Source: Tubiluchus corallicola
Lineage: Eukaryota; Priapulida; Priapulimorpha; Priapulimorphida; Tubiluchidae
Assembly: GCA_030141605.1 (NCBI GenBank)
Contig: JAQGDQ010000809.1
Coordinates: 1 to 64,000 of the forward strand
Reading direction: 5' to 3'
Length of the DNA: 64,000 bases
A model generated the notes under the pieces. The model did not search any database, had not been told where the DNA came from, and was given only the letters and a program-made list of their open reading frames with translations. Below, in pieces: positions 35,101 to 46,130 of this stretch; within the stretch, counting starts at the first letter, position 1; each line of letters opens with the position of its first letter. Position numbers and translations under genes: made by a program.

Positions 35101-37240
35101 TATTCGTACTTCTTCGTTTGTTTTCACAAACTTTTTCATCATTAATTTGTGCATTAATTCGTTCGTTTAGATCGTTTCTTTTAAGGAACATTGTTCAAGT
35201 CAAAGCATTTTATAGGGATATGTTTTTGTGTGTTTGACCATTGTTGTTTGTTATAGGCTATTCAGTTTATTCAATACAGTGTTTCTTGACAGCTGCATTA
35301 TTTTGCCTTGCCATTATATTGCCTATCCTAGCTCTGCCTTACTTTCTACGCTCAACATGCGCTGGGCTGCCTTGCTTGCCCTTGGTTTGTGTTGTATTAC
35401 CTGACCTTGCTTTGTCTCTCCTGTCTTATCTCGCCTTCCCTTCCCAATTGCCTTGCCCTGTACTCGAGGTCTTGAATCGCTGCTACCTGTGCTACCTTCT
35501 CATCTAACTTTGCGTCACTTTTGGCTAACGTCACGTTAAAGACGCTATGAACAAGCCCTAAAATTTTGATTTTTACCTCATTCTGGTTTAATTCTTTTTT
35601 GACATACTCTCTCTTTTCTACACAGGGCCGTAGCATGTACAAAGGTTGCTATGTGGCATATCTACGGCATTATCTGCGTGTTTTTCCTAGAGATCAGATA
35701 CTGATCCTCCGCTTTGAAGACACAATAAAAGACTTTCAGTCCACGATTCAGCGAATCTACAAGTTTTTAGAACTAAAAGGTGAAAACGTTATCAGGTCAA
35801 TACAAAGTTTTGCTGCACCTATAAAATGAAAACTTCTGTTACAAATGAACAAAAATGCGCACATTTAATTCGTTTAAATATTTTCCTTTTTATAGGCATT
35901 TTTATTTTTCCTTTACACTAAAGGTTTTATGTCATATTTGTTGCACTATGCCGTGAGACTTGATCTTGATCTTGTAAAATAAGTTAGGAGATGCGGGAAC
36001 GTTAGCATGTTTTGCCCAACTAAAGTTACCATCCAAAACTATCATGTTTTCTAGAAACACCAGTTTACCATCTTGTACAAGATGAAATAAAACAGATTGT
36101 ACAAAAATATCAAGTAACAATGTAAAACATAAAAGTACAGTATTGCTGAATCAATAATGGATTTTTGAAGCCCTCGGTATTCCATATTCGTTTGTCTCAC
36201 TATCATGAGCCAGCAGTCTTGAGAGGTGTGATGGGAGCAGATGGGGTCTAGAAACTCACTCGACTTGAACACCGATGAATATATATAGAGACTGTGGTGA
36301 AGGGCAGAGTGGGAGCTAAAATGATCCTAGACCATAGCTATCAATTTGATGGGTATTCAAAAGAGAAGCTTATGAGACATCTACAGGATGTGTTGGAGGA
36401 CCTTGATTTTGGCTCTGATCTCTTTAAGTCTCCGGTTGTGCGAGACGCGCGAAGCTTGCAAACTACATAAGAAAGAATACTAACTAATAAGCCTTTTCAC
36501 AGTTTCTTTATGTGCACGCGCAGTTACTGTAAGTCAAAGGTTAAGTGTACCACAGCAACGCGCCTTAAATACATCCGTCACTTGACATGTGTGAAAACCA
36601 AAGTCTACTAAACCAATGTTCAGTAACTTCAGTTGTTTTACGTGGACTTTCCATAACATGCATTGGTCTGTGAATAGAATGATTTACTAGCAGGATATTG
36701 CTTGGGAACAAGAAAAAATGAACTTGGAAAGGTTCTAGCTAGTTGTTAAAACTGTTACTATTACAGCAGCTTGGGCTGCGAGGCGTTGTCAAGTGCACAC
36801 AAATTCGTTGTGTGATACAATTAACCTTTGAACTTTTCACGATCATCATCAATCACTGGAACTGTCAAAAGGCTTATCCAACAATACTTTAATGTAACAA
36901 TTGGTTGTGTGCTATTCGAATCCTTGCAACGGTTATATTTTATCCTGTAGTAAGCTCTTTGGTTGCAACCTGGACAACCTATCCACATTACCTGTTGTTA
37001 TGACTTACCAAAACTTTTCTGACTCAACAGGTATTCGTTGCAACGAGTGGTTCTCACCAAACACATTTTATAAAATTTCTTTTTTTAGATAACAATGTGC
37101 AGACAGTAAGGGCAAACAAGTTCAGAAGGAAGGTGAATTTGTTTAATTCTACCAGGCTGTTACTTGACGATTTCTATTCTTCATTTAACAAAGATTTAGC
37201 TGAGCTGCTGGGTGATGAAATGTGGCTTTGGAAACAGTAA
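23197..37240 (+). CDS. CHST15: Carbohydrate sulfotransferase 15-like, complete, 8 exons, 395 aa
   Basis: Exons 23197-23448, 25307-25364, 26795-26956, 28998-29111, 30883-31009, 34207-34375, 35626-35779 and 37089-37240 join in phase to 1188 bases with one terminal TAA. All introns are GT-AG. Residues about 10-31 are a single hydrophobic segment after a short basic tail, as in type II Golgi enzymes. The 5'-phosphosulfate loop is YLIGAQKSGTTSIYEIL (residues about 116-132). The 3'-phosphate motif is LIVILRNPTDR...S, with R233 and S241 at the usual spacing. EVHWW after the first loop, CVYN, ILRFED and the C-terminal DEMWLWKQ fit the CHST15 (GalNAc 4-sulfate 6-O-sulfotransferase) branch rather than HS sulfotransferases. 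Known family role: transfer of sulfate from PAPS to chondroitin/dermatan sulfate in the Golgi. Human CHST15 is 561 residues, so the stem is shorter here. The exact acceptor sugar is inferred, and lophotrochozoan paralogues may differ. N-glycosylation motifs include NKS, NVS, NTS, NCT and NST. Confidence 0.88.
23795..25172. repeat. 27-bp minisatellite with CACGTG in nearly every unit, about 51 copies
   Basis: The unit is 27 bases: cctataacacacgtgaacac followed by taataaa. Homogeneity is very high; changes are limited to a few units (cacatgtg in the first two and one later, accacacg, aacatata near the end). It lies wholly inside intron 1 of the sulfotransferase gene. All three plus frames and the complementary frames stay open because 27 is divisible by three, so long KPITHVNTN-type or VFTCVIGLL-type translations are artefacts. 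Each unit carries the palindrome CACGTG. Confidence 0.95.
25409..25450 (+). repeat. G-rich (GGGAGT)n tract
   Basis: Six GGAGTG/GGAGCG hexamers give regularly spaced GGG runs (gggagtgggagtgggagcgg and so on) shortly after the exon 2 donor of the sulfotransferase gene. Four or more G3 runs with short loops could form a quadruplex in the transcript. Confidence 0.75.
30316..30412. repeat. Dispersed repeat copy (partner at 10183-10276)
   Basis: Same phrase order and orientation as the copy near 10.2 kb (aaaccaaa, tccataagt-ggca, cttcaaagtagaatgtacca, atcaattttt). A GC-rich stretch at 30178-30250 (gccggggcggcgcccgggct) precedes it and may belong to the same insertion. Confidence 0.6.
31529..31550. 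repeat. (AT)n microsatellite
   Basis: Eleven AT dinucleotides followed by gcgtgtgtat. It lies in a sulfotransferase intron, in the likely 3' region of the minus-strand LINE. Confidence 0.9.
32206..33130 (-). mobile_element. CR1-like LINE fragment, RT palm to C-terminus
   Basis: Reading the minus strand from about 33130 downwards, the frame gives NKTEVMLFSLKSKVP, VQKHLGIHLTYDLNWNYHV and then, after stops and shifts, MWNNLPQNIREITSISHF, VHHTRIRIGFSQLNYDLF and SVEHFLLHCPLC. This is the RT palm/thumb followed by the ARIRxG...E-HFLLxCP cysteine/histidine motif typical of the C-terminus of many non-LTR elements. Its 3' untranslated part probably continues to about 31030, close to the 31009 splice donor. 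It is truncated at the 5' side at about 33140, where a plus-strand fragment begins. Confidence 0.75.
33165..33770 (+). mobile_element. LINE fragment, ORF2 C-terminus
   Basis: The plus frame has QKLQYVYLKKWKEGIKKTH, CYELENYLQINTVTYNARIA and FTKFLLSSH. After a small frame change near 33440 it continues NKIPANKRYCMQCDPNKQG and EDETHLLLHCRRYEQLR. The C-x2-C...H-x4-C arrangement and THLLLHC close a LINE ORF2. It probably ends in the AATAAA-bearing stretch at about 33740-33770. It belongs to a different subfamily from the minus fragment beside it, because both cover the same C-terminal region with different sequence. Confidence 0.7.
34440..34476. other. Perfect 10-bp inverted repeat (potential hairpin)
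   Basis: Arms GAATTCGACT and AGTCGAATTC are separated by 17 bases (tggctcgagactcagtg). It lies just after the sixth sulfotransferase exon. The core may be a relic of an insertion end or of a tRNA-like sequence. Confidence 0.6.
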
Positions 37241-37801
37241 GAAAATTCCACCTCATGAAGTCATGTGACAAGTTTAGCATTGCAAAAGGTCAAGAAATGT
37301 GTCATCTGTGAATACAACATTATCAAAATTTTTTGATGAGTTCTCATTCCGGCTAGTTAAATGTATAATAACTAAACTAATCCGCAATAACGTCTTGGCC
37401 ATTATAAAAAATAAGGATATCGGAAACAGTAAAATTAGCACTAGGCCTAAGTAAAATTAAAGTTGTATGTCAGTTGCGGCTGCAGTAAAGCCTACGTAAA
37501 GTTTACGTGATCCGAGTTTTGTTGACCAACAAGGTCAGATATTGTTGGAGAAGAGTTGGAAGATGTCAGATTCTTCGCTTACCCGGTCTGAGCTGTTAAA
37601 CTATTCTACTTTAACATTGTCAACTACAAATAGTTCAACATTTATAAATGCGATATTCAGTTGCTCACAAATGGACAACATAGAACTAATGTTTTACCTT
37701 AATTTAGACAACGGCATTCTCGTAAAAAGTTGGTAGATCAAAAATGTTTAACTGACAATTTTATTACTTGTGCAAACCCAACTGTGTTAATTTTTGAAGA
37801 A

Positions 37802-37807
37802 AATAAA
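37802..37807 (+). terminator. Candidate poly(A) signal of the sulfotransferase gene
   Basis: AATAAA lies about 560 bases after the TAA stop. No earlier canonical hexamer stands out between them, though variants could be used. Confidence 0.4.
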
Positions 37808-38389
37808 TCATGTTTTGGGCAAAATCTATAAAATCAATGTTTTTCTCAAACGTACTACACATGGATTAAGATGCGCAGAACACAGAAATAGTTAACCATT
37901 TGATATTTGAATATGTTATGAGGTGTTAGCATATCAGTTAAACAGATGTGCAAAATACAGAATAATAATTTAGATTACCTTAGATTGGGCTACGTTGATT
38001 TGATCAGAAAAGTTTATAAAAGTGCACATCAATATAAATGCAAACGCAAACATTATATTATTTTATTTTACATGAATTAAAATATACACCAAAAGAGTAA
38101 ACTGCAAAACAATAAAAGCGTGAATATTGGGAGAATCGTAAATAGATAAGCCAAGCCACAGAGGCCTGTCGTACGCGACCCTTTTACCGAAATTCAAAAA
38201 CTGAAAAAGCAATCAAGAAATATTGAATTATGATTTTACAAGTCATCAAAGACACCTGGATGATTCTAGCTTGTCTGATGCACGCAACTTTACGGGTGCA
38301 GTGAATATTGTCAGATGTTTCCCCTTTATTACCCTTTAATACATTTAGAGTTCTAAACGTTTTTATTAATCACTAATGTTGTTTCAGGT

Positions 38390-39530
38390 AAAATTATAAA
38401 CTTTATGTAGTTGCTCAATAGCTCAACATAAACAATTATTTCACACGTATTGTATTTTAAGTGCTTAACGTTTTTCTATATATTAGTACAGTAAGGTAGT
38501 ATATATCTTTGTCGATCTTTTGTTTATTTTTGTTTGTGAATGCCGATTATGTCCAAATTAATACCCATGTTTAGACACAACTTCACTCCGATAAGCTATT
38601 TCCTAATCACAGCAACATGCATGAGTACACAACTTACACATATTTACATACATCTATCAAACACAAGGTATCTAGCTGAACATAAACAATTAATTCACAC
38701 GTATTGTATTTGAGGACAATTTAGTTATTTATTTCGTTCATACTCATGGTACACTTCCTCATAAAATGGCGATTAGCATAAACCATATGCATATATACAC
38801 ATGAAGTTACGTGATATGAACAATCCTGCACATTTATGCTAAGGTGTTTTATTAATTAGATATTTTGCTAAAATATTTGATGTTTCTACATAAATTTCTA
38901 CAATATATGTTACGAATTATTAAAATAGATTTCACCTGAAGTGCAGTAACAATATTTAAAAACTTATTGCAAACCTTGTTGTTAATAACAGATTTTAAAC
39001 ACTTTGATGCTAAAACATGGCGATTTTAAAAAACCTATTTGCGAATATTAATCCAAAATACAGAGATTTGGTTAATTTTCTACAAATTCAAAATGCTTTA
39101 CTAATTTACGGCACTAGTTTGCACTGATCTTCTCGCAAAACTTATGTTCTCTGCATGCAGTACGCATTTAGAAATACATATACAAACATTTGGTATATCA
39201 TTTATTAGCCATTTGTTTATATGTCCCAATTAATACCAAATATTTAAACATGACTTAAATCCAACAAGCTGTTTACTATTCCAACTCGTTACTATTATAA
39301 TTATATTGAGAGAGAGAGGGTGAGCACACTGTGACTGTATGGCCTGAATAGACTTTTCTCTACCCTGTCTCTCAATAACTCATTTATTGTGCCTATAATT
39401 CTGTTGCAGTAGTTGAATAACATGAACGAATTTTAAATGCTAATTCTAATTTTAAAGCAGCTCTACAGTAAAGCTGTTGCTGCTCATTGCAAACTTAACT
39501 CGTTAATTTTGCAAAACTTCTATAACTTCG
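38390..39530. repeat. Diverged internal repeats, AT-rich
   Basis: Paired phrases recur: aacataaacaatta-ttcacacgtattgtatt near 38425 and 38680, gtcc-aattaatacc and gataagctatttcc / aacaagctgtttac near 38550 and 39225, and attgcaaac-tt...gttaat near 38970 and 39487. This looks like an old tandem or nested repeat. No gene is visible from 37240 to 39540. Confidence 0.45.
39383..39388 (-). terminator. Candidate poly(A) signal of the pentraxin-like gene
   Basis: TTTATT on the plus strand is AATAAA on the minus strand, about 155 bases beyond the minus-strand stop at 39544-39546. Confidence 0.4.
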
Positions 39531-40679
39531 AACTACATAAGGATTACCAGAATCGATTCCTATACAGAAAGTCGTTCAAGATATGCTTAACTTCATCGAA
39601 CAGAATATAAATAAGAGAAGTTGTTCGGTGCGCGTTGTCAAGTATGAAATGAAATAGAGTATTTAATTCATCTTCTGTAAGAGCGCAAATTCTTTTTTTC
39701 GTTGGCTCAGGTATGCAGGTTGAAGGAGACTCCTCGACACTTACAAGCATCATAGCCGGCAAGTCACCCCAGGAGAAAAGATTTCCCGTGTTTAAGCACG
39801 TCATTCTCATTTCATCTGCAAAATAAAAAAAAATGTTTGGATTACACCTTCTATAGGTGGACAGTGATACCAAATTAATATTCTTATGCAGGTTGGCGAT
39901 ATGTAATTATAAGTTACATACAATTCCAGTAAATATTGTGCTGTCGGGCATTAGATCATTAGAACAGTTGTGCCTAGTGACATACACGGGATTACCAGAG
40001 TTACTGGGACTTCATATCACAGATAAATTAAAATGGTCGGAGTCCAACGGCTTCATTTCTGTTTCGTCTCAAAAAATTGGGTATAAACTGGAGGCACTCA
40101 ACATGCTATTTATTTGACTAAGAGTTTCAGCTATTTTTTTGCGCCAGTGATCTGCGTCACAGCCGAAGACCACAGGTTATTGAAAACATATGGTACCGTG
40201 CGGACGAACTGGCTTTGAAATTAATCCGTTGAGGAAAGTATTAACAGACCTTGCCTCAAGTCAGGCCTCAATCACGACCAGTCCTTCGTTCCCTTAAAAC
40301 TTTTCTAATTTTATCTGTGATCCAGCCGTTGCTTGTAAATGGGATCGTTCAAATCCTTCCTGAAATTTCATTCTCTTTCTGTCTGGCTTCACTGAACATT
40401 TACTTGTTTTTATTTTTACTGTATTAATGGTTGGGTATGCGTTTGAGTTGCCAAATATATGGCTTCATAGTTTGGTTAGAGCTTTTAGTTATTTTGTAAC
40501 TATTTGTTCCTTGTTACTAAGAAGATTGAATTATACTTGCGTTTTTCTCAGTTATAACTTCATTTTAATTTGTAGTTTGATAGTGGTTTTCTTTATTTAC
40601 CCAAAGCCTCACTCTGTAACCAGCCAGATTAAAGGACGTTATTTTCAACCATAGCTGCGGTTTTAGTCCAGTCGTTTTT

Positions 40680-40737
40680 ATATCATTATCATTACCAATA
40701 TCATTACAAATATCATTATCATTATCTTCACCATCAT
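40680..40737. repeat. Imperfect (ATTATC)n microsatellite
   Basis: Runs of atcattatcattaccaat and atcattacaaatatcattatc repeat a hexamer. It lies in the last intron of the pentraxin-like gene. Confidence 0.75.
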
Positions 40738-41796
40738 GACCTCCAGTGGTTAGACTACTGGAAGTAATTCTTAATGACAAGAAATGGAATTGGAATCATT
40801 TACGTCAACGTCGTAGTACTTCTATTAGGCCTAATTGCTAAGTGGGGTGTTGTAATTGACAAATATACATATATTGGTCTTACAATGCGACACGTCGCAT
40901 GTAATAAGAGACTAAAAGGACTAGGGAAATGAGATTAGCACATTATAGGATCCAAAGTCATATACCTATAGAGTTGATATCTAATTTACTGTCAGATACT
41001 GTAATTCCCGTGACCATTCCTCTAAAGCTCAAACTAGCTGTACCAATTGCTCCTGCATCACTCTGATCTTGTCCGAATATTAAAACTCCATTAGGTTGTA
41101 TAGGCCCTGGATCTGATGTTAATAATCCACCTAAACAAAAGAAAAAAGATTCATAATGAGCGCATCTGAGTACAAGTTAACTGGCTACGTTCAAATTCTG
41201 ATGTGCAAGGTGGTTTTCTTATTAACCTTTCTTGCCAGTGGCACAGCTATTTTGCAAGTAGATCACTTCGCGAATCATAAGGAAGCAGTCAAGTTCAAGT
41301 TATACACCTATGATTATTACATGCAATTAATATTTGTTATGCAATCGCGGTATTATTTATATGCAGTCTCAATTTATTCGTTTCAACAGTTTGAAGTGCA
41401 GTTTATATTTGTCCAGTTTTTACAAAAAGTTACTTTCTAGCTTATGTATTTATGCATTAGAATAACATCAGCAAAAAAGTCATCCTAACCATTATAACTG
41501 GGTCAGGAGTCTGACATATAGACCATATTATAAAAAAAATTAATAGTGCTTGTAAACTAGTGTTATTTAAATCATATAAAAGTTAAGTAAACATGGTGCT
41601 AGCGTGTCTAAAGGATGTGTAAATGTTTATTGACATATTGTATCCGTTTCTTCTCATGAAAACAAACTATGAGAAAATGATAAAACAAAATAAAGAATTA
41701 CAGTATGACTAATACGACAAAGGAGAAAATGGGGTTAAACTAGCCTTACAAGTAATGTATACAAGAACAATGGTAAAAAGGTGGTTAAAAACTGTT

Positions 41797-42470
41797 AGAA
41801 CTCGCGCTAACCGTTACATTCCTAACATTCCACTGACTTGACTCGTACCGCTAGGTGGTATGTTTACATGGTGTCAAGTTTCACAGCGCCAGCTGTGTTT
41901 ACATAACATTAAGTTTCACAGCACCAGCTGTGTTTACATAACATTAAGTTTTACAGCACCAGCTATGTTTACATAACATTACGTTTTACAGCACCAGCTA
42001 TGTTTACACAATATTAAGTTTCACAGCACCAGCTATGCTTACATGGTGTCAAGTTTCACAGCACCAGCTTTGTTTACATAACATTAAGTTTCACAGCGCC
42101 AGCTATGTTTACATAACATTAAGTTTCACAGCGCCAGCTGTGTTTACATAACATTAAGTTTCACAGCACCAGCTGTGTTTACATAACATTAAGTTTCACA
42201 GCACCAGCTATGTTTACACAATATTAAGTTTCACAGCGCCAGCTATGTTTACACAATTTTAAGTTTCACAGCGCCAGCTGTGTTTACATAACATTAAGTT
42301 TCACAGCACCAGCTGTGTTTACACAATATTAAGTTTCATAGCGCCAGCTATGTTTACATAACATTAAGTTTCACAGCACCAGCTGTGTTTACATGGTGTC
42401 AAGTTTCACAACACCATCTGTGTTTATATAATATTAAGTTATACAACACAGCTGTGTTTACATTTCTCAT
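41797..42470. repeat. 35-bp tandem array, about 17 copies, many with CAGCTG
   Basis: The unit is about 35 bases: aacattaagtttcacagcgc, cagctgtgtt, tacat. Some copies read atggtgtcaagttt and others acaatattaagttt at the start, giving two or three unit subtypes. About half carry the E-box CAGCTG; the rest have CAGCTA. It lies in a pentraxin-gene intron directly upstream of a CCAAT/TATA-bearing segment. The left flank begins tgttagaactcgcgc, which would suit the edge of an LTR. Confidence 0.85.
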
Positions 42471-42504
42471 GTGAGCATGACTGACAGCTGATAGGCTCTG
42501 CTTA

Positions 42505-42640
42505 CTGGACCAATCAGGCTGAATCAACATTCAACTGTACTGGCCAATCAGTAGCATGACTAGCAAGTCATGTGAGGAATGTGCTAAAATAGACTTGTCG
42601 TCATGTGCTATAAATAGATGTTCCAAAAGTAGAATTGATG
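42505..42640 (+). promoter_or_regulatory. CCAAT/CCAAT/TATA promoter-like segment, possibly of a solo LTR
   Basis: CCAATCA occurs at 42510-42516 and again at 42544-42550, and TATAAATA at 42609-42616, with spacing typical of a pol II core promoter. The downstream 42730-42800 stretch is GC-richer (gctctgctcgctctcggcgt). No plus-strand gene follows, so an LTR promoter is a likelier owner than a host gene. Target duplications were not found. Confidence 0.4.
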
Positions 42641-42933
42641 TCATGAGCTAAAAATAGCAAGCTCGCTGAAACGCATGTAAAGAGCTGCTGAAGTGACAGC
42701 AGAGACTGGTGTACTAGACTTACTATGTGTGATTTAACTTGAGGTCTAGTGGGTTTGCTCTGCTCGCTCTCGGCGTCCGTTAAACTCAGCGTTGCTCTTA
42801 GATTATTTGCTGATGTTACTATAAATCCACTATACGATCACACCATTTCAGTTTATCTTTGAACTTTGTATTGTTGTTGTTGTTGATGTAATTCATCAAT
42901 CCGATATCGCGTGTATAAATTCAAAGAAGCCAT

Positions 42934-43075
42934 CGTTATAACTTTACTGCAACTGAAACAGGTTTCTTAGGTTCAACTGGCCTGGTTATCACCTCTTTAT
43001 AGCGAGATGACCATTTCGTTATAACGACTTATTAAGGTATTATAACGAGGAATCTACGTCGTTATAACGAGATAT
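42934..43075. repeat. Cluster of CGTTATAACG palindromes
   Basis: Perfect CGTTATAACG occurs at 43017-43026 and 43060-43069, with near copies at 42934-42942 and 43038-43047. Sequences such as ctcgttataacga are found in termini of some pogo/Tigger-like DNA transposons, so this may be a small or nested MITE. No boundaries or target duplications were established. Confidence 0.4.
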
Positions 43076-44169
43076 ATTTACGATATCAAGATAGCTATGG
43101 CTAACGATTGTAATAAGCTATTGTTATTTTAAATATGTAGTGATCTACGATGCTTAAGTTCTAGAATGCTGCTTGTAATATGTTAAACTTTAATGTTTAG
43201 ATGCTTGAAAATGAGTCTGTAGACGAAGCATTTATATTCATGTTAATGCAAATATTTACTGTAAAAATTTTCTGAAAGACAGTGTAAATAAATGAAATAA
43301 AATAAAACTAAGAAGTATCATGAAAAATTATGTTACCTGTGGACATTCCATCCACCGAAAGCCAGTATTCGGCCGTTCCTGAACTAGTTTTAAAAGAACC
43401 ACATACAAAATGCCATTAAGCATTCCTGAGGCACGAAGTTGCGACAAGAGTGTTGTCCGTCCTAAAAGTAAAAGATTCAAAGATATTATTGTTGTCCTTA
43501 ATGCTACTGTTACCTTTATCATTTCAGCAGAGAAACAAAGAAGTTCGATTCCAGTTATTGGTCGAGGGCTCGCTGGACTCGAGGTCGTAGATGGCAAAGT
43601 CGCCATCTTTTCTTTAGAACGGGAACAAGAAAATGAAGAACAAGCAGACGAATAACGGTTTGCGTCGAGTCCCTAGAGCTAAAAGCTTGCACGCATAATC
43701 CCGAATCAGTATTACCCAATAACTTAGACCTAACCCAACGGCATGGGCAACGACAATAACATTTCTCTTCAATAACGGTAGCCAGGTGCATTAGTGCCAC
43801 CCCTAAAATACTTAACAGCGCGTAAAACATACGGCAATTGTAGGACGTAGTGCATCTATCTAGATTGCTTTTAGGCTCGAAGAAACGGCATTTCACATTA
43901 TAGACGCTGGCATAAAAGAATATCTTTTATCGCATTACAAACTGCTAATAAAACCGCAAAAGACTGTTGCAATGACAATATAGCTAATGAAAAACCGGAT
44001 GAAACGGTTTAGCATCGTGACATACTTCAGTTGTTACAGAAAATTAGGCTAATTATTTTTACAATTTGCCGTTCAAATTGAGATAAAAGCCTTGTTCTGT
44101 TCACTTATCAAATTAATTAAGTTTACGTGTGGCAATTTGTGTCTCCAGCTGTGGTGAAACAAGTTCTAC

Positions 44170-45030
44170 TCAAACTACTGGTCAAGGGACTCGCTGAAAT
44201 CAAGATCGTTAATTAGAGATGACGTTAGTACCTCCATCTTGAATTTAAGATGGCAAATCGTAAATTCGACTCCGTTAGTCGTTGTGGAATTCGTTCTAGT
44301 GTATATAATGTTTCATGATGATCCACTGCGAATTAACAGAGCCTTTTGTCAAACATAATGCTTCTTTGGTTTCATTATTTTTGCTGATCACAGATAGTCA
44401 TTAGGCTACACTGTATCTCATTTAAAATTATTTTCATGCTATTTATATATTGTATAATGTATTAGATATTATATACACTTAATGTATAAGGTGCAATTTT
44501 GTAAACTGGGATAAGTATGGCTCTTGGATAAGTAAAAAATAAACAAATGAAAAAATGGAAGATCGAAAATCCATCTCAATCAATCGATGCTAAAGTAGCT
44601 CTATCATTCTAAAATTCAAGATGGCAGATCAAAAATCTGAGTCTGTCAATCGAATTTATTCTAATATCTTCCTGTAACGCTTCATGCCGATCTGATGCTA
44701 ACTTTTTGGACTTTTTTCGAAAATAATATTTATGCTGCAATCTTTAATTCAACATGGCGGAAAGGAAATCTGACTTTCTAAACGATGCGGAATTCGCTCG
44801 TTCCTCCAAAGCTACGTCCGTTGCAAATTTGCAGAGCCGTAGGCTTTTTTCGACAATGATCTTATTGCCGCCATCTTGAATTGAACATGGCGGGTGGAAA
44901 ACATAGCATGACTCTGTCAATCGATGCACAATTCGTATTAGTACATTTGTGTCGAGTTTTATGACGATCCATTGGAAATTCACGGAGCTTTAGGCTTTAA
45001 CAGACCCTTAGCCTTTTTTCAAAAAGTTCT
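44170..45030. repeat. Diverged repeat array with CCATCTTGAAT / AAGATGGC cores
   Basis: At least four related blocks start near 44215, 44605, 44735 and 44870. Each has a (c)catcttgaatt...aagatggc/acatggcgg core, then a phrase like gactctgtcaatcgatgcggaattcgt, then gacgatccattggaaattca and gagc-ttaggcttt in the better copies. Copies are 130-260 bp and diverged. No coding frame is conserved. Confidence 0.6.
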
Positions 45031-45401
45031 TCCCTCAATAACAACAACAAGAACAATATCCAGATGAGTAGCGATTTTGATCGAATCCTTGACCAATAAC
45101 GTAGAATTGTTCAGGTTCAAGTGCAAGTTTTCTACATATTAGATATTTGTAAGAGAAAATTTCTACAAGAGTTTTTAGCAGGTGCTTTAAACTTACTGAT
45201 TGTCCTTTTAACTGAGATGGACGAGATTAGATTACTAAAAAACTCGTTCTTACTTACGATTTTCCCGGACCGACATATAATCGAAGAGAATCCTCATTTA
45301 CCCAAAGTACATACTGATTGCCGCCATTCGCTGTACTGGTCGAATAAGATATCATCACAAACTGATCATCATCAATATCACTTAACTTTATCCACTGAAA
45401 T

Positions 45402-46130
45402 TTCAAATTCAATTCAAATTTATTAATTTGATTTCCTCAACATTAGTTTCAAATACAAAAACAGATGACGTTTCAAAGATTTTTTTTTAAATATTTGTAG
45501 ATTTGCTACTTTTTATGTTTGGAGGAATATTGTTCCATTATAAGGCTTGGAATTTAAGAAAAAGTCTACCAAGACTTGTTCTACAGTAGGGTATAAGATA
45601 TTCATTAAAACGTGTGCTATATTGTGTTTGGTTACGTAATACTAGATTAATGAAGGTAGTTGGAAATAAACTGAAATGTGTTTTGTACAGATACGTAGAG
45701 AAGTTCAGTAAATTTACATCTTCTACAATTAAAATATTGCTGTTTCGTAAAAAATGATTTTAGTACTGTTGTATATTTTAAGAGGCCATTCATGATGTAT
45801 GAAATTTTCCTTGATGTCTATTTAAGATAACCAGGTTTCGTAGGATAAGTTCTGCCTCATAACACCAGCGGTGAGTCAAGTAAGACAAAATTAATGTATT
45901 ATATAAAGATAATAAATGAAATTTACATAGTTTGTTTTTGATAAATAAAATTATTTCAATGTTTTTTTGCAATTTTTTGACTTATCATGTTTATATGAGA
46001 CTTCCAGTCTAAATTTTCGTGAAGGACTATTCCCAAAAATTTGATAGTATTTACACGCCCAATCAACGATCCTTCAATGTTTATATCATTTGGAAGTTTT
46101 TCGTTTTTGTTTAAACTACAACGTATTCAT
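45402..46130 (-). mobile_element. CR1-like LINE fragment with (AATTG)-type tail
   Basis: The minus strand reads NKNEKLPNDINIEGSLIGRV, NTIKFLGIVLHENLDWKSHI and NMISQKIAKK, the RT palm/thumb motif (KFLGVxxDxxLxWxxHI). It then continues, with stops, FHLLSLYNTLILSYLTHRWC. A final stretch has YSTRFNEYLIPYCRTSLGR then LKFQALYNGTIF, the usual C-terminal end. It closes in aaattaataaatttgaattg-type repeats at 45402-45430. The fragment is on the same strand as the pentraxin-like gene, and its tail ends within about 10 bases of that gene's exon at 45394. Confidence 0.75.
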
